Source of the DNA: Amycolatopsis nivea
Lineage (GTDB): Bacteria; Actinomycetota; Actinomycetes; Mycobacteriales; Pseudonocardiaceae
Direction: 5' to 3'
DNA: 64,000 nucleotides
Assembly (NCBI RefSeq): GCF_004522235.1
Contig: NZ_SDLT01000029.1
Span: 16,364 to 80,363, forward strand
The translations under genes and the position numbers were made by a program. Each line of letters opens with the position of its first letter. The stretch's first letter is position 1. Shown here one piece after another: positions 59,034 to 64,000 of the stretch. The notes below the pieces were generated by a model that saw only the letters and a program-made list of their open reading frames with translations, ran no database searches and was not told where the DNA came from.

Positions 59034-60437
59034 GTGACCAGGATCGTGATCATGGGTGGCGGCCCGGCGGGCTACGAAGCCGCCTTGGTCGCGGCGCAGC
59101 ACGGCGCCGACGTGACGATCGTCGAGCGGGACGGCCTGGGCGGCGCCTGTGTCCTCTACGACTGCGTGCCCTCGAAGACGTTCATCGCGTCGTCCGGCGC
59201 GCTCGCGAAGATGCACGACCTCGGCGAACTCGGCATCAACACCGACATGGCGGACACCACCGTCGACCTGCCGACTGTCCACGGGCGAGTGAAAGGCCTG
59301 GCGCTCGCGCAGTCGGCCGACATCCGTGCCCGCGTGCAGCGCGAGGGCGTCCGCGTGATCACCGCGGAAGCCCGGTTCGCCGACGACGAGCCGGGTCTGG
59401 CCACTCACACGGTGGAAGTCACGCACTCCGACGGCACGGTCGAATCGCTGTCCGCCGACGTCGTGCTGATCGCCACCGGCGCGACCCCGCGCGTGCTGCC
59501 CGGCGCGGTGCCGGACGGCGAGCGGATCCTGGACTGGCGTCAGCTGTACGACCTCACTGAGCTGCCCGAACACCTCGCGGTGATCGGTTCCGGCGTCACC
59601 GGCGCCGAGTTCGCGTCCGCGTACACCGAGATGGGCGTGAAGGTCACCGTCGTGTCCAGCCGCGACCGCGTGCTGCCGCACGAGGACGCCGACGCCGCCG
59701 CGGTGCTCGAAGAGGTCTTCACGCAACGCGGCACCACGGTGGCCAAGCAGGCCCGTGCGGAACGCGTCGAGCGCACCGAGAAGGGCGTCGAAGTTCACCT
59801 GGCCGACGGTCGCGTGATCGAGGCGAGCCACGCGCTGATGACCGTCGGGTCCATCCCGAACACCGCGGACATCGGTCTCGACCGCGTCGGCATCGAGCCC
59901 GGCCCCGGCGGCTTCATCGCGGTGGACCGGGTGTCGCGCACGAGCGTCCCCGGCGTGTACGCGGCGGGTGACTGCACCGGCGTGCTGATGCTCGCGTCCG
60001 TGGCGAGCATGCAGGGCCGCATCGCGATGTGGCACGCGCTGGGCGAGGGCGTCGCGCCGATCAAGCTCAAGACGGTCGCGGCGAACGTGTTCACCCACCC
60101 GGAAATCGCGACCGTCGGCATCAGCCAGCAGGCGATCGACTCCGGCGAGGTGCCCGCGCGCACGATCATGCTGCCGCTGGCGACCAACGCGCGCGCGAAG
60201 ATGGAAGGCCTGCGCCGCGGTTTCGTGAAGCTGTTCTGCCGCCCGGCTACCGGTGTGGTGGTCGGCGGTGTCGTGGTCGCGCCGTCGGCGAGCGAGCTGA
60301 TCCTGCCGATCGCGCTGGCCGTGCAGAACCAGCTGACGGTGGACCACCTGGCGCTCACGTTCTCGGTGTACCCGTCGCTGTCCGGATCGATCACCGAAGC
60401 GGGCCGCCAGCTCATGCGGCACGACGATCTGGACTGA
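59034..60437 (+). CDS. lpdA: LpdA-type NAD(P)H-quinone reductase
   Basis: A 467-residue flavoprotein disulphide-reductase homologue. FAD motif GGGPAG is at 8-13; the C39-x4-C44 pair (GGACVLYDC) and an NAD motif GSGVTG near 186 follow. The usual C-terminal His-Glu pair is absent: the equivalent place has YPSLSGS where lipoamide dehydrogenases have HPTLSE. That matches mycobacterial LpdA (Rv3303c), a quinone reductase without lipoamide dehydrogenase function. GTG 59034 follows GGAGGACC. Membrane-facing quinone reduction is inferred. Confidence 0.87.
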   Translation: MTRIVIMGGGPAGYEAALVAAQHGADVTIVERDGLGGACVLYDCVPSKTFIASSGALAKMHDLGELGINTDMADTTVDLPTVHGRVKGLALAQSADIRARVQREGVRVITAEARFADDEPGLATHTVEVTHSDGTVESLSADVVLIATGATPRVLPGAVPDGERILDWRQLYDLTELPEHLAVIGSGVTGAEFASAYTEMGVKVTVVSSRDRVLPHEDADAAAVLEEVFTQRGTTVAKQARAERVERTEKGVEVHLADGRVIEASHALMTVGSIPNTADIGLDRVGIEPGPGGFIAVDRVSRTSVPGVYAAGDCTGVLMLASVASMQGRIAMWHALGEGVAPIKLKTVAANVFTHPEIATVGISQQAIDSGEVPARTIMLPLATNARAKMEGLRRGFVKLFCRPATGVVVGGVVVAPSASELILPIALAVQNQLTVDHLALTFSVYPSLSGSITEAGRQLMRHDDLD

Positions 60438-60515
60438 TTTTTCCCCGCCGGGCAACCCCGTGCCGCACACCGCGTCTAGCGGGTTGAGGACGTGTGGCAC
60501 GGGGAAGGAACAAGG

Positions 60516-60968
60516 GTGCGCAAGAGCGCGATTTTCGCGGTGGCGGCGGCGATCGGTTTGGCCGGGACAGCGGTCCCGGCGGTGGCGGCGGACGGTCCGG
60601 CCTCCGATCCGGTGACGGTGCAGCTGAACCAGGACACCGCGGTGCTGCACGGCCAGGTGAACGCCTACCAGCGCGGCTCGGACCCGAACGTGGCGTTCGC
60701 CTACTGCCCGGGGGCCAAGGCGGGCACGGCGGCGTTCAGCTCGCCCGCGCTGCAGTTCTCTCAGTACTTCTACGGCGAGATGGTCGGCGTGAAGGCCACG
60801 ATGAGCGCGCACGCGAACCTGGTGCCTGGCACCAAACCCGGCAGTTATCCGCTCACCGTCACGTGCGCCGGGAAGCAGTACAACGCGACGTTCACCGTGC
60901 CCGCCGCGCAGGTGTCGCGGGTGCCCCAGGGCGCGGCGAAAGCGGGCGACGGGAGCCTCGCCGGCTAA
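60516..60968 (+). CDS. secreted Ig-like protein, paralogue of the sortase-linked protein
   Basis: A 150-residue exported protein: signal peptide (AVA cleavage near 25), a beta-rich domain with two cysteines (Cys64 and Cys117) and KPGSYPLTVTC, and a C-terminal QVSRVPQGAAKAGDG (132-146). The same domain and QVS-VP-GA tail occur in the next gene, but here the transmembrane helix is absent. Likely secreted or wall-retained. GTG 60516 behind GGAAGGAAC. Confidence 0.75.
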   Translation: MRKSAIFAVAAAIGLAGTAVPAVAADGPASDPVTVQLNQDTAVLHGQVNAYQRGSDPNVAFAYCPGAKAGTAAFSSPALQFSQYFYGEMVGVKATMSAHANLVPGTKPGSYPLTVTCAGKQYNATFTVPAAQVSRVPQGAAKAGDGSLAG

Positions 60969-60982
60969 TCATCCATGCTTCG

Positions 60983-61016
60983 AAAAACCGCCGGGAAATT
61001 GTTTCCGGCGGTTTTT
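60983..61016 (+). terminator. rho-independent terminator
   Basis: A 12-bp stem (arms 60983-60994 and 61005-61016, AAAAACCGCCGG and complement) ends in a run of six T. Textbook intrinsic terminator 14 bp after the secreted gene stop. Confidence 0.9.
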
Positions 61017-61165
61017 TCGTGTCCGGGGCAACCCCGCGCCCGGCGGAGGCGTCTTGGTGATTGTCCGAACGAAAACGCCCGGGCCGCAGGGGGAACTGCC
61101 GGCCGGACGCGGATTCGCCGCTGCCCGTGCGCGGCGGGAATCGTATTTTCATCAAGGGGAGTGTC

Positions 61166-61801
61166 ATGAAGCGTACCGTTGTTTTCTCCGCTCTGGTCGC
61201 CGCCGGAATGTTTTCGGCAGCACCGGCTTTCGCCGCTGAAACGTCCACCACACCGCCTCCGTCGAGCACCACCACCGCTCCGCCTTCCTCCACGCCGGAG
61301 GAACCGCCTGGCGACAGCGGCGGTGTGCCGAAGGCCTTCATCCGGGTGCTGCCGTCGTCCGGCCACGCCGGGGACCGCGTCACGGTGCGCGTCGGCTGCG
61401 AGGCCTCGCAAATCAAGAACCTGAGCTCGGCCGCGCTGCAGTTCGGCAAGCTGCACCCGGTCGGTCCGCAGGGCGACCCGTCGAAGGCTCCGGTCTCGCA
61501 GGGCAGCGCGACCGTTCGCAACGGCGTGAAGCCCGGTACGTACAAGGTTTCGTTCTCCTGCGGCAGTGGCGACATCGCCACGAAGTTCACCGTGCTGGGC
61601 GCGAAGCCCGTCCCGAAGCCGACGCCCACGCCTAAGCAGGTCAGCCAGGTCCCGTCCGGCGCGCCGCAGACCGGCGGCACGGACGGTCCGGTCGCGGACA
61701 ACCAGTCGGACCTCGGCCTCCCGCTCGCGGCAGGCGCGATGGGCGTGCTGGCCCTCGGCGGCACCGGGCTCGTGGTGGCGCGTCGTCGCCAGCGTGGCTG
61801 A
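61166..61801 (+). CDS. exported cell-surface protein with sorting-signal-like tail
   Basis: A 211-residue protein. Signal peptide to AFA~23, Thr/Pro/Ser-rich linker (24-50), a beta-rich domain with two cysteines (Cys78 and Cys132), then KPTPTPKQVSQVPSGAPQTGG (about 151-171), a C-terminal transmembrane helix (~185-204) and basic RRRQR (206-210). Hydrophobic segment plus positive tail is the layout of a sortase substrate, although no LPxTG is present. The next gene encodes a sortase. ATG 61166 behind AGGGGAG. Confidence 0.8.
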   Translation: MKRTVVFSALVAAGMFSAAPAFAAETSTTPPPSSTTTAPPSSTPEEPPGDSGGVPKAFIRVLPSSGHAGDRVTVRVGCEASQIKNLSSAALQFGKLHPVGPQGDPSKAPVSQGSATVRNGVKPGTYKVSFSCGSGDIATKFTVLGAKPVPKPTPTPKQVSQVPSGAPQTGGTDGPVADNQSDLGLPLAAGAMGVLALGGTGLVVARRRQRG

Positions 61802-61860
61802 CTAGTCTCCTGGGCCTGGCTGCTTTTTCCCGCGGCCAGGCCCGGCGGATCGGGGGAAAG

Positions 61861-62454
61861 ATGATGAGGAAGACACTCGCCGCGGCGTCCGTCGCGCTCG
61901 CCGCGCTGCTGGCCGGCTGCTCGGTCGGTGCGACGACCGCCGCACCCGCTGCCAGCGCTCCGCCGGTTTCCTCGGTCGCGTCGGCGGCGATGCCGAAATC
62001 GGAGCCGGTGTCGCTGGACATCCCGAGCATCGACGCGCATTCCAGTCTCGTGCCGCTCGGCCTCAATCCCGACAATTCGGTACAGGTCCCGCCGGTCAGC
62101 AAACCCTTGCAGGCAGGCTGGTACGAAAACGGCCCGACACCCGGCGAGGTCGGCCCCGCGGTCGTGCTCGGGCACGTCGACGGGAACAAGCAAAAGGGGA
62201 TCTTCTACCGGCTCAAGGAAATGAAGCCGGGAGACGACGTCGACATCTCCCGCCGCGACGGCACCACCGCGCACTTCGAGGTGACCAAAGTGGACCAGGT
62301 GCCGAAGGACGTCTTCCCGACCGACGCGGTCTACGGGGACACCTCGGACCCGGAACTGCGTTTGATCACCTGCGGCGGCGCGTTCGACCGGGCCGAGCAC
62401 AGCTATGTGGACAACATCATCGTGTACGCCCATCTGGTGAACGGCGGGCAGTGA
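61861..62454 (+). CDS. class E/F-like sortase, predicted lipoprotein
   Basis: A 197-residue sortase: lipobox LLAGC with C20, catalytic H105 (LGHVDG) and C171 in LITCGG, with R167 or R177 as the arginine. Unlike most sortases it should be anchored through a lipid rather than an N-terminal helix, which is known for some class F members. It would cleave the neighbouring exported protein and attach it to peptidoglycan or crosslink it. ATG 61861 behind GGGGGAAAG, 60 bp after the putative substrate gene. Confidence 0.87.
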   Translation: MMRKTLAAASVALAALLAGCSVGATTAAPAASAPPVSSVASAAMPKSEPVSLDIPSIDAHSSLVPLGLNPDNSVQVPPVSKPLQAGWYENGPTPGEVGPAVVLGHVDGNKQKGIFYRLKEMKPGDDVDISRRDGTTAHFEVTKVDQVPKDVFPTDAVYGDTSDPELRLITCGGAFDRAEHSYVDNIIVYAHLVNGGQ

Positions 62455-62538
62455 CCCCGCGCATTGAACAAGACGCCCCCGATTTTGTCGGTGCCCGGTG
62501 CGACACTGTGGCGGTTGGCACAATTCTGGGAGGCACGC

Positions 62539-63336
62539 ATGATCACCAGGACAGAACCGTGGCCCGCGGGCACACCGTGCTGGGGCGACTTGATGGTGCC
62601 TGACCGCGACAAGGCGGTCACGTTCTACGAGTCGCTGCTCGGCTGGACAGTCGAATCCGGCGGCCCGGAGACCGGCTATTACGGAATGGCGCAGATCGAC
62701 GGCAAGCCGGTCGCGGGCATCGGGCAGATCCCGCCGGAGCAGGCAGGCATGCCGCCGATGTGGACGACGTACCTGTCAGTGTCCGATGTGGACAAGACGG
62801 TAGCCGCGATCGCCGAGGCGGGCGGACAGGTCATCGCACCGCCGATGGACGTCCTGACCGAAGGCAGGATGGCCATCGCGACCGACCCGACCGGAGCGAC
62901 TTTCGGCCTGTGGCAGCCGGGCAGGCACTCCGGCACGCAGGCGACGCTGACGCCAGGGGCTCCCGCATGGAACGAATGCATGACCCGGGATTTCGCCGCG
63001 GCCAAGCAGTTCTACGGCGACGTGTTCGGATACGGCTTCGGCGACATGTCCGGGCCAGGCTTCACGTACGCGACGCTGGACGTCGACGGCCGGCCGGTCG
63101 GCGGCCTTGGCGAGCTGGCCGCGGACAGCCAGGCATCGCCTGGTTGGGTGACGTACTTCTGGACCGCCGACGCGGACGAGGCCGCGGCGCGGATCCCGGA
63201 CCTCGGCGGAACGGTGGTGAGCCCGCCGACGGACACCCCGCACGGCCGGATGGTGATCGCGGTGGATGACCAAGGGGCGGGGTTTTCGCTGATGGCACCC
63301 AACGCGCAGTCCGGGACCCAGGAGGGGTGGGGGTGA
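62539..63336 (+). CDS. VOC (glyoxalase/bleomycin-resistance fold) protein, two-domain
   Basis: A 265-residue protein with two VOC half domains: residues ~8-125 (CWGDLMVPDRDKAVTFY) and ~135-260 (WNECMTRDFAAAKQFY). Such tandem domains form one active site in many actinobacterial 'glyoxalase' proteins; substrate unknown. ATG 62539 behind GGGAGG. It follows the sortase by 84 bp in the same direction. Confidence 0.85.
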   Translation: MITRTEPWPAGTPCWGDLMVPDRDKAVTFYESLLGWTVESGGPETGYYGMAQIDGKPVAGIGQIPPEQAGMPPMWTTYLSVSDVDKTVAAIAEAGGQVIAPPMDVLTEGRMAIATDPTGATFGLWQPGRHSGTQATLTPGAPAWNECMTRDFAAAKQFYGDVFGYGFGDMSGPGFTYATLDVDGRPVGGLGELAADSQASPGWVTYFWTADADEAAARIPDLGGTVVSPPTDTPHGRMVIAVDDQGAGFSLMAPNAQSGTQEGWG

Positions 63337-63424
63337 CGGTTGGGGCCAAGGTGATGTGAGCCCTCGCCGGGGCTGGTTCGGCGAGTTGGCTGACCGGCGA
63401 GGCGGGGGATCGGCGGGCAGTGGA

Positions 63425-63750
63425 CTTTGCGGTGCCGGGCCGTGTCGCCGGACAGGGCGGCGTGGCTATGCTGCGCTGGGCCGTGTTGTCCGGCGGACAG
63501 GGCCGTGTGGCTGTGCGGTGCGAGGCCGCGTTGCCGGACCGGGCGGGGCGGCTGTGCTGCGCTGGGCCGTGTTGTCCGACGGACAGGGCCGTGTGGCTGT
63601 GCGGTGGCAGGCGTGTTGCCGGACTGGGCAGGGCTGTGTGCCTGTGCGGTGGCAGGCCGCCGTGTTGCCGGTTTGGGCAGAGCCGCGTGGCTTGTGCTGC
63701 GCTGGGCCGTGCTGTCGGGCTGGGCAGGGTCGTGTGGCTGCGCTGAGTTG
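63425..63750. repeat. degenerate tandem repeat in gene-free tail
   Basis: The block CTGCGCTGGGCCGTGTTGTC starting at 63471 is repeated at 63557 (86-bp period), and shorter GGCCGTGT / CTGGGC units recur through the region. Many frames stay open because of the bias, but none shows coding signals. The interval 63337-64000 otherwise holds only the hairpin at 63911. Confidence 0.65.
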
Positions 63751-63910
63751 GGCGAGCCGGTTTGGTGCGGCTTGCGGTTGTCGGGCCGGACTCTGCCCGG
63801 TGCCAGGCTGAGCTGAGTCAGGCGGTGTCGGGCTGCGCTGTGCCCATTCGCGGCGGGATCGGTGGCGAGGTCGGCGCGTCCGGTGGAGTCGGCAGCGTGG
63901 GCCAGAAGTA

Positions 63911-63960
63911 CGTGAGGGGAACCCTGACGGAATCAGATTCCCCCAGGGTTCCCCTCACGA
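63911..63960. repeat. long-hairpin repeat (GTGARGGG family)
   Basis: Arms of 23 bp with two mismatches around the same CAG centre and GGAATCAGATTCC core as the 58378 element. Arms begin GTGAGGGGAACCCTG, as in the unit at 25756. Confidence 0.8.
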
Positions 63961-64000
63961 CCATCAGCTAGCCAAACCGCAAACCGTTGCGGCGACCGTT

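Noticed and set aside
58794..60812. 672-codon frame antisense to lpdA
   Set aside because: Shadow frame with Arg/His-rich composition; the sense lpdA gene is complete and convincing.
63427..63816. 129-codon frame in the tail
   Set aside because: Cys/Gly/Arg-rich translation of degenerate repeats, no start signal, several overlapping frames equally open.

Overview
The window is high-GC actinobacterial chromosome with many GTG starts, dense 1-4 bp ATGA/GTGA gene overlaps and strong third-position G/C bias. The gene content fits a Pseudonocardiales genome, most likely Amycolatopsis or a close relative; that placement is inference. I saw no tRNA, rRNA, CRISPR array, phage, transposase or integrase gene.

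Layout. 1-6.4 kb: a partial oxidoreductase, an acidic protein, a DUF3516-type helicase, a flavin monooxygenase and an F420/NADP-type reductase divergent from an HxlR regulator. 6.2-12.6 kb: a SorC-type regulator divergent from a five-gene polyol operon (zinc dehydrogenase, binding lipoprotein, two permeases, ATPase). 12.7-18.3 kb: a TetR/methyltransferase pair sharing tandem operators, then a ferredoxin and two tandem P450s opposite another TetR gene. 18.4-24.7 kb: a secreted DUF4232 protein, an XRE/DUF5753 regulator with a small partner, and a deoC-ALDH-ALDH operon whose last gene is truncated. 24.7-28.6 kb: a tyrosine-phosphatase-like protein, a repeat-filled intergenic block, upp, and a MerR/aldo-keto reductase unit with a textbook 19-bp-spacer promoter.

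28.7-35.8 kb is the most unusual gene block: four tightly coupled genes (FAD oxidoreductase, FMN 2-hydroxyacid oxidase, a very divergent P450, a CPA2 antiporter) followed by a two-component system. 35.7-39.2 kb holds an adenine deaminase-like enzyme with a YczE-like membrane protein and a LysR regulator. Then come small membrane or secreted proteins and a histidyl-tRNA synthetase of a type unlike the standard actinobacterial one.

The order upp, phosphoglucomutase, purine nucleoside phosphorylase, M20 amidohydrolase, gamma-glutamylcyclotransferase-like, LpdA-type reductase matches, with the same relative orientations, what I remember of the mycobacterial Rv3309c-Rv3303c block. Here it is interrupted by other genes, including the methylmalonyl-CoA mutase genes mutA-mutB-meaB. 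The window ends with two paralogous exported proteins and a lipoprotein class E/F sortase, a VOC protein and a gene-free, internally repetitive tail.

Intergenic spaces carry several families of palindromic repeats present in two or more copies within 64 kb: a 79-bp element (2 copies), a 75-bp element (2 copies), a long hairpin family (4 related elements), a 42-bp tandem repeat, and perfect DnaA-box-like sequences in a gene-poor stretch near 58 kb.
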